Of a stretch of DNA of 64,000 bases, positions 1 to 11,535 are shown in pieces. A program made the translations under genes and the position numbers. Where the stretch lies: positions 27,792,053 through 27,856,052 of the forward strand of contig NC_080702.1 in assembly GCF_030445035.2 (NCBI RefSeq), given 5' to 3'. Origin of the DNA: Dasypus novemcinctus. Its lineage: Eukaryota; Chordata; Mammalia; Cingulata; Dasypodidae. A model generated the notes under the pieces. The model was not told the origin of the DNA and did no database searches. It was given only the letters and a program-made list of their open reading frames with translations. Every line of letters starts with the position of its first letter. Position 1 is the first letter of the stretch.

Positions 1-245
1 GCGGGACATTATACATCCTGCCTTAACCCACTGAATGGACTGGGGGAGAGTGTTAAACTACAATGTAAACTATAATCCATGTGGTTCAGCAGTGCTCTAA
101 AATGTATTCACCAAATTCAATGAATGTGCCACAATGATGAAAGAGATTGTTGATGTGGGAACCTCTTATCTTTTTTAACGTAACATTTTTTTGTGATCTA
201 TGTATCTTTTTTTAAAAAAAGACAATTTAATAATAAAAAAAATCT
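1..245 (+). mobile_element. LINE-1 3' UTR end with A-rich tail (5' end outside the window)
   Basis: Matches the 3' UTR end seen repeatedly in this window (for example 23690-23985): the catgtggt-cagcagtgctc block, then aatgaatgtgccac, ending in an A-rich tail at about 230-245. Confidence 0.75.
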
Positions 246-1165
246 GGGTCATAAAACAATAAGAATAAAATGTAGGGAAACATCTTCAAGACCTTGTGGT
301 AGGTGGTGGTTTCTTGGACATTACACCCAAAGCACACTCAACAAAGAAAAAATAAATAAATGGGACATCCTCAAAATTAAACACTTTTGCACCTCACAGG
401 ACTTTGTCAAAGGATGAAAAGGCAGCTGACTCAATGGAGGAAAATATTTGGAAATCACATGTCTGATAAAGGTTTAATATCCATGAAATATAAAGAGATG
501 CTACAACTCAACCATAAAAAGACAAACGACCCAATTAAAAAATGGGCAAAAGACTTGAATAGACATTTGTACAAGGGAGAGAGAAAGTGGCAAAAAAAAA
601 AGACCATGTGAAAATATGCTCAACATCACTAATGATAGAAATACAAATCAAAACTACAATGAGATATCATTTCACACCTATCAGAATGGCCACTATGGAG
701 AAGACAGACTAACAAGTGTTAGAGAGGATGTAGAGAGATAGGAACACTTATTCACTATTGGTGGGAATGCAGAATGGCACAGCCACTGTGGAGGACTGTT
801 TGGCAGTTCCTAAAGAAGTTGAATATAGACTTGCCATGTGACCCTGCAATAACTACTGAGTATATACCCAGAAGAACTGAGAGCAGTGACATGGACATCT
901 GCACACAAATGTTCATAGCAGCGTTATTCACGATTGCCAAAAGTTGCAAACAACCCAGGTATCCATCAACCAATGAATACATAAACAAACTGTTGTGTAG
1001 TCACATGATGGACTATTATGTAGTTGTAAGGAGAAATGAAGTCGTGAAGCATATGACAACATAGATGAAACTGGAGGACATTATGTTGAGTGAAGCAAGC
1101 CAGGCAGAAAATGACAAATACTGTATGATTGCATTACTATAAATCAAATACATTGTGTAACATAT
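246..1165 (+). mobile_element. LINE-1 ORF2 C-terminal fragment, decayed
   Basis: Reads in broken frames as the ORF2 C-terminal region: [37 protein letters not shown] and MFIAALFTIAKSCKQP, all standard L1 ORF2 blocks. It holds several stops and frameshifts. Confidence 0.85.
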
Positions 1166-1197
1166 TGCATGATTTAAAAAAATTATATATATCCAGT

Positions 1198-1286
1198 ACA
1201 AAAGAAGGAAGAAAGGAAGAAAGAAAGAAGGAAGGAAGAAAGGAAGGAAAGAAAGAAAGGAAGGAGGGAAGGGAGGAAGGAAGGAA

Positions 1287-1362
<76 letters not shown>
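1198..1362 (+). repeat. GAAA/GGAA microsatellite
   Basis: Imperfect ggaa/gaaa units followed by more than 20 pure gaaa units, directly after an L1 3' region. The Lys/Glu/Arg-rich and Phe/Ser/Leu-rich ORFs over it are artefacts. Confidence 0.97.
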
Positions 1363-1363
<1 letters not shown>

Positions 1364-1867
1364 GCAATACGTGTACATTGGGGGGTGGGGCAAGAAACCG
1401 GTCCCTACAGTTACTGTGATTTTCAGTCAGTCCCATTTCTCCTCACCCTGGGATAGAGTCAAAACGGCAAATACCAGCTTCTTTTCAAGTTGGACAGGTT
1501 CAAACTTTAGCTGTTCTTAGGATTATACTTTTGCCAGCCAAATTGACTAATCAGTAGCTGAAGTTGGTGCACAAGCGTCTCTTCCTCCCCCATCTTTTTG
1601 AAATGGAGCTTCCAATTTGAACCACAGAATAGCTCTCGAGGCAGCTGCCAGTGGGTGGGCACCATCCTCCGTGGTGTTGAGCGCTCTACTCACAAATCTT
1701 CTGTACAGATTCACAGTTTCCTCCTTCCATTCTTTCAAGGATGTTGTAGGATGCCCTAGTCTACTGGAACCCCCTAACAGGTGCTTTAGATAGCTCTGGG
1801 TGATTGCCAACTGCCCTGTCTATTGGAGCTCCTTACTCTGCTGCCATTTTCCTATCCATTTTCTTTT
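1363..1867. other. Unassigned sequence, possibly old L1 5' region
   Basis: No gene recognised. The text around 1835-1860 (ctgctgccattttcc) resembles the end of an L1 5' UTR on the minus strand, but I cannot confirm it. Confidence 0.3.
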
Positions 1868-1969
1868 AAAATATGGCACACTGAATTTGCATGTCATCCC
1901 TGACCAGGGGCCATGGTAATCTTCTCTGTATCATTCCAATTTTAATACCTGTGCAGCCAAAGCAAACAC
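1868..1969 (-). pseudogene. U6 snRNA pseudogene
   Basis: The plus strand reads aaaatatgg, then tttgcatgtcatcc, ggggccatggtaatcttctc, tgtatcattccaatttt and cagccaaagcaaacac, the reverse complement of nearly complete U6 with scattered substitutions. It is flanked by L1 sequence, suggesting L1-mediated retroposition. It is unlikely to be functional: the substitutions hit the conserved ACAGAG/AGC region surroundings. Confidence 0.85.
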
Positions 1970-2775
1970 TCCCATAGGTTTTGATATATTGTATACTCAT
2001 TTTTCACTCATCTCAAGATACTGATTTCTCTTGCAATTTCTTCTTTGACCAACTTACTATTTACTAGTTTGTTGTTTAACATCCACATATTTGTGAAATT
2101 CCCATTTTTCCACCATTACTGATTTCCAGCTGCATTCCATTATGATCAGAAAAAGTGCTTTGAATAATTTAACCTTTTTCAATTTATGGAGACTTATCTT
2201 GTGACTCAAAATATGGTGTATCCTGGAGAAGGATCCATGAGCACTTGAGAAGAATGTATATCCTGCTTTTTGGGGATGGAAGGCTCTATAAATGTCTGTT
2301 AGGTCTATTTCATTTATCATATTATTCAGGCTCTCTATTTATCCTCTGTCCAGATGTTCTATGCAATGCTGCAAGTGGTGTATTGAGGTGTCCAACTATT
2401 ATTTTTCAGACGTCTATTTCTCACTTCAGTTTTGCCAATTTGTGCCACATGTATCCTGGGTCACCCAGGTTAGCTGCATAAATATTCATTATAATTATTT
2501 CTTCTTGGTGAATTATCCTTTTATTCATATATAATTACCTTCTTGATCTCTTATAGGCTTTGCATTAAAATCTATTTCATCCAATTTTAGTATCACTACT
2601 CCAGATCTTTGTTGGCTACAATTTGCTTGGAATATCTTTTTCCAATATTTCACTTTCTGATTTTGTCCTTATGTCTAAGGTTAGTCTCTTGGAGACAGTG
2701 TATAGATGGGCCATATATTTTATCCATTCTGCCAGTCTATGTCTTTTTTTCAATGAGCATGTATTTTTTTACTGA
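1970..2775 (-). mobile_element. LINE-1 ORF2 endonuclease-region fragment
   Basis: On the minus strand, broken frames read like the ORF2 endonuclease (DLTDIYRAFHPQKAGYTFFS, SFSRIHHILSHK). Matches the homologous region of the L1 at 58175-58872. Confidence 0.85.
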
Positions 2776-3190
2776 ATTTTTGAAGATACAGAGATCACAA
2801 AAAATGTTACATTAAAAAATATAAGAGGTTCCCACATACCTCACACCCCACTCCCACTCCTCCCACATCAACAACCTCTTTCATCAGTGTGGCACATTCA
2901 TTGCATCGGGTGAACACATTTTGGAGCACTGCTGCACCACATGGATTATAGTATACATTGTAGTTCACACTCTCCCCCAGTCCATTCAGTGGGTTATGGC
3001 AGGATATATAATGTCCAGCATCTGTCCCTTCAATATCATTTAGGACAACTCCAAGTCCCAAAAATACCCCCACATCACATCACTTTTTCCCTCTCCCTGC
3101 CCTCAGCAAATACCATGGCCACTTTCTCCACATCAATGCTACAGTTTCTTCCATTACTAGTCACAACAGTTCTATAGTAGAATACCAGTA
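2776..3190 (-). mobile_element. LINE-1 3' end inserted into an older L1
   Basis: A T-rich start, then the reverse complement of the L1 3' UTR end (gtggcacattcattgcat, ggagcactgctgcaccac). It separates two pieces of the older L1, so it is the younger insertion. Confidence 0.8.
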
Positions 3191-3625
3191 AGTCCACTCT
3201 AACCCATATTTTATTCCTCCATCCTGTGGACTCTGGGATGAGTCTATGTCTTTTGATTGGGGAGTTCATTCCATTAACATTCAATGTAATTACTGTGAAG
3301 GCATTATTTACCTTGTCCATATTATCCTTTGGCTTTATGTTGGCATATCTTACTATCAACTATCTTTTTACCCTTACTAATAATCTTCATCTCTACACTC
3401 TCCTCCAACTCTCTTGTCCTTGTCTTTCCTTCTGGCTGCAGCACTCCCTTTAGTATCTCTTGTAAATCTGGTCTTTTGGTGACATACTCTCTGCTTTTGT
3501 CTGTGAAGACTTTAAACTCACCCTCATTTTTGAAGGACAGATTTTCTACATACAGCATTCTTGGCTGGCAGTTTTTCTCTTTCAATATCTTAAATACATC
3601 ATAGCACTTTCTTCTCAAGTCCATG
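3191..3625 (-). mobile_element. LINE-1 ORF2 start and ORF1 C-terminal fragment
   Basis: Minus strand reads ITLNVNGMNSPIKRHRL (ORF2 N-terminus) and, upstream, CQPRMLYVENLSFKNEGEF and RPDLQEILKGVL (ORF1 C-terminal domain). Continues the L1 at 1970-2775. Confidence 0.85.
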
Positions 3626-3995
3626 GTTTCTTTTTTAAAAAAGATTTATTTTATTTAGTTATCGTCCCCTCATTGTTTGCATTTGCTGTCTGCTCTCCGT
3701 GTCCATTTGCTGTGCGCTCTCTGTGTCACAAAGAACCTAACCTGGGACCTCCCATGTGGGAGAGACTTGCCCAATCACATGAGCCACCTCTGCTTCCTGG
3801 TTTGTTGTATCTCTCATTATGTTTTCCTTCGTGCATTGCAACATCTTGTTGCATCAGCTTGCTGAACCAGCCCATCACATCACCTAACTGTCTTGCTTAT
3901 CTTCTCTAGGAGGCATGGGCAACTGAAACACGTCCTCCCATGTTGGAGGTGGGAGCTCAATTGCTTGAGCCACATCTACTTCTCTCTTCTGCCAT
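3626..3995 (-). mobile_element. Composite tRNA-derived SINE (armadillo-type)
   Basis: Begins with an A-rich tail in reverse (aaaaaagattta) and contains two tRNA-like blocks (gacctcccatgtgggagag; the second near 3905-3985). The same dimeric form occurs at 11906-12290. Confidence 0.7.
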
Positions 3996-3999
3996 TTCA

Positions 4000-4745
4000 A
4001 ATGCTTCAGAATGAGACAAATCCTATGCCAGCTTGCAGCTGAAACTGGGAAGAAATCAGAGCAGCTGAGCTTCAGAAAGAAGGCATGGAGGGAAAGGTAG
4101 AGAATAGGTAGAGATCATCTGCCATCTTGCTTCAACACATGGCAGATGACTTTGGTGAGAAAGCACTTTTTAAAAAAATTAACTAATTAATTTTTCTTTT
4201 TTCAATTTTTGAAAAAGATTTATTTATTCATTCATTTATTCATTTATTTATTTATTTATCTCCCCTCCCCCTCCCTCATTGTCTGCTCTCTGTGTCCATT
4301 CGCTGTGTGTTCCTCTGTGACCGCTTCTATCCTTATCAGTGGCACTGGGAATCTGTTTCTTTTTTTGTCGTGTCATCTTGTTGTGTCAGCTCTCTCTGTG
4401 TGTGGCACCATTCTTGGGCAGGCTGCATTTTCTTTCACACTGGGCAGCTCTCCTTATGGAGTGCACTCCTTGTGCATGGGGCTCCCCTATGCGGGGGACA
4501 CCACTGTGTGGCACAGCACTCCTTGTGTGTATCCACACTGTGCATGGGCCAGCTCTACATGGGTTATGGAGGCCCTGGGTTTGAAATGCAGACCTCCCAT
4601 GTGGTAGGTGGATGCCCTATCCATTGGGCCAAGTCCGCTTCCCAGAAAGCACTTCTTATGGTACCTCAAGTTGGACTTTTCATGGCCTTGTAAGCTTTTA
4701 CCCCCAAATAAATCTTCTTAAAAGCCAATAGATTTCTGCTACATT
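4000..4745 (+). mobile_element. MaLR/ERVL-like LTR fragment, split by a SINE
   Basis: The two parts (about 4000-4169 and 4645-4745) resemble the 3' halves of the solo LTRs at 5381, 8260 and 47274 (catcttgctt-caacacat, then accccaaataaa and agatttctg-ta-tt). An old endogenous-retrovirus-like remnant with no coding capacity. Confidence 0.6.
4170..4644 (-). mobile_element. Long tRNA-derived SINE with target-site duplication
   Basis: Reverse complement of the ~400 bp SINE: the T-rich end is at about 4170-4260 and the tRNA-like head at 4585-4644 (gacctcccatgtggtagg, gggccaagtccgcttcc). Flanked by agaaagcactt at 4159-4169 and 4645-4655, an 11-bp duplication. Confidence 0.88.
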
Positions 4746-4774
4746 GTATTGCAAACAAAAACACTCACCAATGG

Positions 4775-4890
4775 CCTTATTGTCTCCATTTGGCAGAAGA
4801 AGCTGCTGAGATTCAGAGAGCTCATAGAAATCCAAGGTCATCAGCATGGGTGTTAACTCAGTTCTTTCCAACTGCAAATCCTGGAATTAA
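4775..4890 (+). repeat. MIR-like SINE fragment
   Basis: ttattgtctccatttggcag, then aagctgctgagattcagaga resembles the MIR core (ccccattttacagatgagg, aaactgaggctcagagagg). The rest of 4745-5040 looks like unique sequence. Confidence 0.5.
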
Positions 4891-5040
4891 TTCAGCCTCC
4901 AGGACTACCCAGACCTTTGCATAAGACTGAGTCAGCTCTGGGCTTTCTTCCTTTGCCTACCCTGAGCTTCCTTCCTGGAGGGTCCTTACCTCCATCCCAA
5001 CTTTCCAGAGCTTTGCTTTGGACTCACATCAAATGGTTTA

Positions 5041-6200
5041 TTTTTAATTTAAAAACTTTTAAATGTGATAACATATATACAACATAGCACTTCCCATTTG
5101 AACTATTTTCAAGTATACATTTCAGTGGTGTTAATTTCACTGTGTATGTAGTGCTACCCTCCTCCTCATCCATTATAAAAATTTTTCCAAACAGAGACTG
5201 TACTCATTAAGTAATAACTTCCCATTACCCCCCATCCCTGGTAACCTGGAATCTAATTTCTCTCTCTATGAATGTGCACCTTCTATTATTTCATTGTAAT
5301 TGGAATCATACAATATTTCTTCTTTTGTGTCTAGCTCATTTCACTCAACATGTCTTCAAGGTTCCTCCATGTATAGTATGTGTAGCAGTTTGGTATTGTT
5401 TATGCATTCCCAAGATATTGGATCATGTTTGTAAACTGGTCTGTTCCTCTGGGCCTATTAGATTGTATTAGATTCAGACATTTCACTTTCACTTGATTAA
5501 ATTATGGTTTGGGTTTTGATTAAACTATTTCAGTAGAATGTCATGTGCCCACCCCCTCGGTGTGTGAGGACTCACAGAGAAAACTACATGGCAGAGGAAA
5601 CAGTTGAAGTTTTGATGCTGGAGCCCTGGGAAGTAAATATACAGGAGAAGAACAAAAAGGAATTGAGACAACTTTGTAGACACAGCAGAGGCTCTGGAAA
5701 GAGAATGAGCCTGATCATCTACATCTGTAACTTAGTCTGGAGAAAAATGAGCCCTGGGGGAGAGTTAAGACTTATCCCATCCTACGGCTGAGATCGGAAG
5801 AAGCTGGGACCACGAAGCCTTAAGGGGAAGAGGAAGGCTGAACCCTTACAGATGTCACCCACCATCTTGCTCAACACATGGCAAAATGACTTTGAGTAAG
5901 AAAGTACTTCTTATGATACCTTGAGCTGGAATCTTTAGGGCCTGGTAGAGGTGAGCTTCTACCCCAAGTAAACACCCTTTATAAAACCCAACAGATTTCT
6001 GGTACTTTGCATCAGCACACTTTTGACTGACTAATACAGTATGTATCAAAATTTTATTCATTTTTATGGCTAGATAATATTCCATAGTATTGGATATACC
6101 ACATTTTGTTTATCCATTCATCTCTTGATGGGCACTTGGGTTGCTTCTACTTTTAAAGAAAGACTTAATTTATAAATTTTTTCTATGGTACCACTTTTTT
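5041..6200 (-). mobile_element. Old LINE-1 3' region split by a solo LTR
   Basis: The left part (to 5380) reads gaatcatacaatatttcttc, then ctcatttcactcaacatg; the right part (from 6039) continues ggctagataatattccatag, which is the normal L1 order. The LTR at 5381-6038 interrupts it. Confidence 0.75.
5381..6038 (+). mobile_element. Solo LTR, MaLR/ERVL-like, 5-bp duplication
   Basis: Starts TGTAGCAGTTTG and ends CTAATACA (canonical TG...CA), flanked by gtatg at 5376-5380 and 6039-6043. The family recurs at 8260 and 47274. It contains ccatcttgctcaacacatg and a ccccaagtaaa polyadenylation-like segment near the end. Confidence 0.85.
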
Positions 6201-6284
6201 TTAAAGGAGTTGTGAATATGCAGGGAAATCATGCATAAAATACAGGGTTTCCCATATACCACCTTTTCTAGTGGGTTAGACTGC

Positions 6285-6690
6285 TTAAAGCATATACCAT
6301 GAAATGATTCTGCTTGAACAATGGGAATTTATTAGCTCACAGTTTTGAGACCAAGAAAATGTCCAAATCCACGCATCATCAAGGCCATGCTTTCTTCCTG
6401 AAGACTGGCTGCTGCCAACTCTTTGCTCCTCTGCTATATGGCAAGGCACATGGCAGTGTGTGCTGGTCTCTAGTTTCTTGCTTCTGTAGCTTTCTCTCTA
6501 TCTGAATTTCCTTCCATTTATAAAGGAATTCAGTAAGAGGATTAACACCCATCCTGAACTGAGTCACACCCTATCTGAAGTTACCTCATCAAAAGACCCT
6601 ATTTATAATGGGTTTACATTCACAGAAATTGATTAGATTAAAAACATGTATTTCTGGGGTGCATAGAGCTTTAAACCACCACACCAACCT
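6285..6690 (-). mobile_element. MaLR-like LTR fragment
   Basis: gggaatttattagctcacag, then ccatgctttcttcctgaag and atggcaaggcacatggcag, shared with 43498-43925 and 44900-45975. Noncoding old LTR. Confidence 0.6.
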
Positions 6691-7115
6691 ATTATTAACA
6701 CTTTGCCACATCAATCCACTGTCTAGTGGATCATTCAGTCTGAAAATTTTCCATTAGCATTGCTTGTAGGGTGGGTCTAGTGGTGATGAACTCCCTCAGT
6801 TTTTGTCTGGGATTGTCAATCTCTCCCTTATTTTGAAAGAAAGTTTCACTGGATATATATTCTTGGTTGGCAATTGTTTTCATTAATCATTTTAAGTATT
6901 TCAATGCACTGCCTTCCTGCCTTCATGGTTTCTGATGAGAAATTGGCATTTAATCTTATTGAGACTCCCTTGTAAACAATATTTTGCTTTTCTCTTGCAG
7001 CTTTCTGAACTCTTTGTCCTTGGCATTAGACAGTTTCACTATTACTTGTCTGGGTGTGGTTCTCTTTGAGTTAATCCTATTTGGGTTCCTTGGCCTTCTA
7101 GAATGTGCATTTTCG

Positions 7116-7489
7116 TGGACATAATGGACAAAGGGTATGGGGAAAGGCAGGAAGAGATGAGAGGTGGAGGCGTCTTCGGGACATGGAGCTGCCCTGGATG
7201 GTGCTTCAGAGGTAATCACCGGACATTGTAAATCCTCACAGGGCCTACATGATGGAATAGAGGAGAGTATGGGCCATGATGTGAACCAATGTATATGAGG
7301 TGCAGAGGTGCCCAAAGATGTACTTACCAAATCCAATGGATGTGTCATGATGATGGGAACGAGTGTTGTTGGGGGGGGGGAGAGGGGGGGTGGGGGGGTG
7401 GGGTTGAATGGGACCTCACATATATATTTTTAATGTAATATTATTACAAAGTCAATAAAAAAAAATTAATAAAAAAAAAAAAAGAAAAT
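7116..7489 (+). mobile_element. Very short 5'-truncated LINE-1 with target-site duplication
   Basis: L1 3' terminal sequence ending in an A-rich tail (7440-7489), flanked by tagaatgtgcattttc on both sides (about 7099-7114 and 7490-7505). It includes a G-rich run at 7365-7405. Confidence 0.9.
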
Positions 7490-7557
7490 AGAATGTGCAT
7501 TTTCATGTCTTTCATTAAAATGGGAGGTTTTCTGCCATTATTTCTTTATTTCTTTTT

Positions 7558-7975
7558 TTTCCTTAAAGATTTATTTATTTATTTCTCTCCCCTACCCCCT
7601 CTCCACCCCAGTTGTCTGTTCTCTGTGTCTATTTGTTGCATCTTCTTTGTCTGCTTCTGTTGTCAGCGGCACAGGAATCTGTGTTTCTTTTTGTTGTGTC
7701 ATCCTGTTGTGTCAGCTCTCCATGTGTGTGGCACCATTCCTGAGCAGGCTACACTTTCTTTCGCACTGGGTGGCTCTCCTTACGGGGTGCATTCCTTGTG
7801 CATGGGGTTCCCCCACAAGGGGGACACCCCTGCGTGGCAGGGCACTCTTTGTGCGCATCAGCACTGCACATGGGCCAGCTCCACACAGGTCAAGGAGGCC
7901 TAGGGTTTGAACCTTGGACCTCCCATGTGGTAGATGGATGTCCTAACCACTGGGCCAAGTCTGCTGCCTGATTAT
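7558..7975 (-). mobile_element. Long tRNA-derived SINE
   Basis: Same family and orientation as 4170-4644: A-rich tail in reverse at 7558-7590, body with gtgtgtggcaccattcctga, tRNA-like head gacctcccatgtggtagatg and gggccaagtctgctgcc at 7915-7970. Confidence 0.88.
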
Positions 7976-8259
7976 TTATTCTTCCCCTTTCTCTTTCTTC
8001 TCTTTCTGGGACTCCCATAATGTAGTATATTAGTGTATTTGATAGTGTCCCAAAGATCTCTTAGCTCCTATTCACATTTTACATTCTTTCTGCTCCTCAG
8101 CCTGAATCATTTCAATTTTCATGTGTTCTATCACACTGGTTATTTGTTCTGCCAGCTCAGTCTGCTGTTGAAACCCTCTAGGGAATTTTCCTTTCAGTTA
8201 TTGGTGTTCAGTGCTAGTTTTACTGTTTTGTTCCTTTGTAAAATTTTTATTTTATTGTG

Positions 8260-8764
8260 TGTAGCAGTTTGATATGGTTATGAATTCCAAAAATAGATAT
8301 TGGATTACGTTTGTAATCTGATCTGTACCTGGCCATGATTGAGTTGTGATTAGGGCATTTAGTCCCCGTGCCTTGGTGGGTGGGGACTCACAGATAAAAG
8401 GCATGGCAAAGAACAGAGTTGAGGGTTTCTGATGTTGGAGTTTTGACATTGGAGTTTGATGCTGAAGACTTAAGCTGGAACCCAGGGAAATAAGCTCACA
8501 CTGAAAAGAGAAGCCAGCCCCAGGAAGAAAGGAAACTTGAACCCAGAGAGAATCAAGACCCTGGAAGGGAGGAATCCAGGAAGCCTGAACCCTCATAGCC
8601 GTCAGCACTCATCTTGGTGCAATAAGTGAAAATAGACTTTGGTGAGGGAAGTAACTTATGCTTTATGACCTGGTATCTGTAGGCTACTACCCCAAATAAA
8701 TACCCTTGGGAAAAAAACCAACCAATTTCTGGTATTTTGCATCAGCACCCCTTTTGCTAATACA
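8260..8764 (+). mobile_element. Solo LTR, MaLR/ERVL-like, 5-bp duplication
   Basis: TGTAGCAGTTTGATATGG at the start, TAATACA at the end, flanked by ttgtg at 8255-8259 and 8765-8769. About 505 bp, same family as 5381-6038 and 47274-47777. Confidence 0.88.
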
Positions 8765-8965
8765 TTGTGATTCTCATATTTTTATTCCTTGTTTTGCAGA
8801 TATCATTTAATTCTTTCTCTGTGTTTTTATCTCCATGTGCATATTGATGATCACTTTTTAAATTCTTTGTATGTCTAAAGTCTAGTCTGCTTTGTTGATG
8901 GCTTCTGGGTTTGTATCTTTTTCCTATGGATGGGCCATCATTTCCTATATCTTTATCTTGTAATC

Positions 8966-9051
8966 TTTTTTTAAGGAGGTACTGGGGATTGAGCCTGGGA
9001 CCTCATCCATGGGAAGCAGGTGCTCAACACCAAGCTTCTTCTGCTCCCCTG
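8966..9051 (-). mobile_element. Short tRNA-Ala-like SINE
   Basis: aggaggtactggggattgag, cctgggacctcatccatggg, then gcaggtgctcaac is the reverse complement of a tRNA-Ala-like head (B box gggttcaa-type, A box tagctca-type). Diverged, so not a tRNA gene. Confidence 0.8.
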
Positions 9052-9905
9052 TTTTGTAATTTTTGTTGCACACTGTACATTTTAATATTTTAATGTGTTA
9101 ATTATAGGAAATAAGTTTCTGAGCTATATGTTCTTTAAATGACTATCCATTTGGTGATATGACAGAGATTTGCTTGAATGCCAGGGGCTAACAAAAACAA
9201 ACCAGTGCAAAAAGTACCTTTCACCATCGTACAAACTGGCCCTGTTTGACTGGTGCTCTCCTTCAGATTTTAGCCCTCCTCTCAGGAAGATTGGCCCAAG
9301 GCAAATGTGAATGCAGAATCCTGTCTTCTCTGAGCCTATGCCTTGTCCTGGGTTTGTACTTGTTCTTGGCCTTAGGAATTCCATTTACAAGACTCTCTAC
9401 TATGTCCATTCCCTGTGAAATAGACTTTCTCCCTTCCCAGGTGCTCTATCATGATCCTTTACTGCTGGCTGCTTTGACTTGTTTCTTACAGTGCTTTAGC
9501 AGTTTGCAAGCTGATTCTGCCTGCAGGGCAAGTTCTGGGAGGGTGAGCCAGAGACAAGTTTCCTGGTTCAGTCTTTCAGTTTGCTCCCTGCTAGACTGGC
9601 AATGACAATCAGGCATAGCAGTATGCACATAGGGGTTATTCTGTTTCTTCCAGAACAAGGTCAGGGACCTACATGGAGTGCAGGCTGACTCCACACTCTG
9701 CAGTGAAGAAGTGGGGGTGGTGCCATGAGCTTCTCCTACCATTTTCAAAATTGTGTTTTATTGATTTGGCACTCACCCAGTTATCTCAATTCTTTACTTA
9801 TTTTCTGGGGTTGAGGAAGATGGCTTTGCCAGTTTTTGCTAGGTGTTCAAATATTCTGTAGGAGAAAGTCTCTCTGGAATGACTAATACTGCCATCCTAG
9901 TCACA

Positions 9906-11078
9906 TGGCCCTCCCAAAAATGTTCTTTTGACCGTTTGTATATTTTCTTCAGAGAGATGCCTATTTAAGTCTTTTGCCCACCTTTAAATTGGGTCATTTC
10001 TCTTTTTATTGCTGAGTCACAGGATTTCTTTATATATTCTGGATATTAAACATTCATAGGATATGTGGTCTCCAGATATTTTTTCCTATTGTAGGTTGAC
10101 ATTTTACTTTGATGATAAAATCCTTTGCTGCTCAAAACATTTAAATTTTGATGAGGTCCCATTTATCTATTTTTTCTTTCATTGCTTGTACTTTGTTTTT
10201 TTGTTTTGAGGTCATGGGGCTGGGGATTGAACACAGGACCTCATACATAGGAAGTTGGTACTCAACCGAGGTACCACATCGGCTCCCCTGATCTGATTTT
10301 TCATTTGTTTGTTTGCTGTGTGTTTTTTATTTGTTTTATTTTAGGAGGTGTTGGGAATGGCACCTACGGTCTCCCATGTGGGAAGCAGGTGCTCAAGCAC
10401 TTGAGCCAACCCAATCCCTACTTTAGTTTCAAAGTCTAAGATATAATTTCCTAACAAGGACTTGAAGGTGTATCCCTATGTTTTCTTCTAGTTTTACAGT
10501 TCTGGTTCTTATATTTAGGTCTTGGATCCATTTTGAGTCAATTTTTCAAAGGAGGTACTGGGGATTGAACCTGGGACCTTGTAAGTATGAAGCAGGTCTT
10601 CAACCACTGAACTCCACCTGCTCCACCATTGAGTTGATTTTTTGCAATAATGTCCTTTTGAGACTTTTCTCTTCTTTTGATAGATCCCATCCAGGATCAA
10701 GTATTGCATTGAATTCTCATTGTCTCTTTAGTTGTTCATTGTTTTTTAAATTATGAAAACATATATACATAAAGTTTCCCATTTCAACTGCTTCCAAACA
10801 TACCATCCCATGAAATTACTGATATTTACAATGTTGCAGTATTCTCACCACCATCCATTCTTAAAACTTTCCCCAAACAGAAATCTTGTACCCATTATGC
10901 ATTATCTCCCCATTTTCTTCTGGACTCACCCCCTTCCCTGGCAGCCTGTACTCTAATTTCTGTCTCTATGTGCTTGCATATTATGACATTTTCTCTATAG
11001 TTACCATAGGGCTTAAATTTAACATCCTAAGTCTATAAAAAAAATTCATTTGCTTTGATATCAACTTAATTTCAATAG
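9906..11078 (-). mobile_element. LINE-1 fragments with three short SINEs
   Basis: L1 text on the minus strand (for example tcttttgcccacctttaaat, gatgataaaatcctttgctg) interrupted by short SINEs at about 10200-10288, 10340-10421 and 10548-10627, each with ggggattgaac/cctgggacc-type B boxes. No gene. Confidence 0.7.
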
Positions 11079-11535
11079 TGTAGTGATTTGAAGCTGTATG
11101 TACCACATAAAAACATGTTCTAAATTTAATCCATTCTTGTGGGTGTGGACCCATTGTAAACAGAATTTTTTGATGAGGCTATTTCAGTTAAGGTGTGGCC
11201 CAGCTCAGTCAGAATGAGTCTTAATCCTATTACTGGATTCCTTTATAAGCCGAGAGAAAGCTAGAGGGAGCAGCTGGAAGCTGAACATCAATGGAACCCA
11301 GAAGAGAAGAAGAGATGAAGAGATCCCATTGTGTGCCTTGTCATGGGATAAAATAAGGACCAAGGATCACTAGCAGCCAGCCCCAAAATGTCATAACTTT
11401 TGGGAAGAAATCAGCTTCTTGATGGTGTCTGGCTTTGGGCATTTCCCCAGCCTCAAACCATGAACAAATAAATTCCCATTGTTTAATCTGACCAATTTCA
11501 TTATATGTGCTTGAGCAGCTTAGGAAACTAAAAAA
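11079..11535 (+). mobile_element. MaLR-like LTR of a second family
   Basis: TGTAGTGATTTGAAGCTGTATG start, with gtgggtgtggacccattgta and aaggtgtggcccagctcagt inside and an A-rich end near 11535. No clear target duplication was found. Confidence 0.6.

Larger units (their letters stand above)
6700..9905 (-). mobile_element. LINE-1 5' half (ORF1 region and 5' UTR) carrying four later insertions
   Basis: ORF1-like blocks lie at about 6740-7100 (RQVIVKLSNAKDKEFRKLQ on the minus strand) and 5' UTR sequence runs to 9905, where ctgccatcctagtcacatgg marks the L1 5' end. Insertions inside it: L1 3' end 7116-7489, SINE 7558-7975, solo LTR 8260-8764, short SINE 8966-9051. Confidence 0.75.

Noticed and set aside
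1016-1436. Phe/Ser/Leu-rich and Lys/Glu-rich ORFs
   Set aside because: Translations of the GAAA microsatellite.
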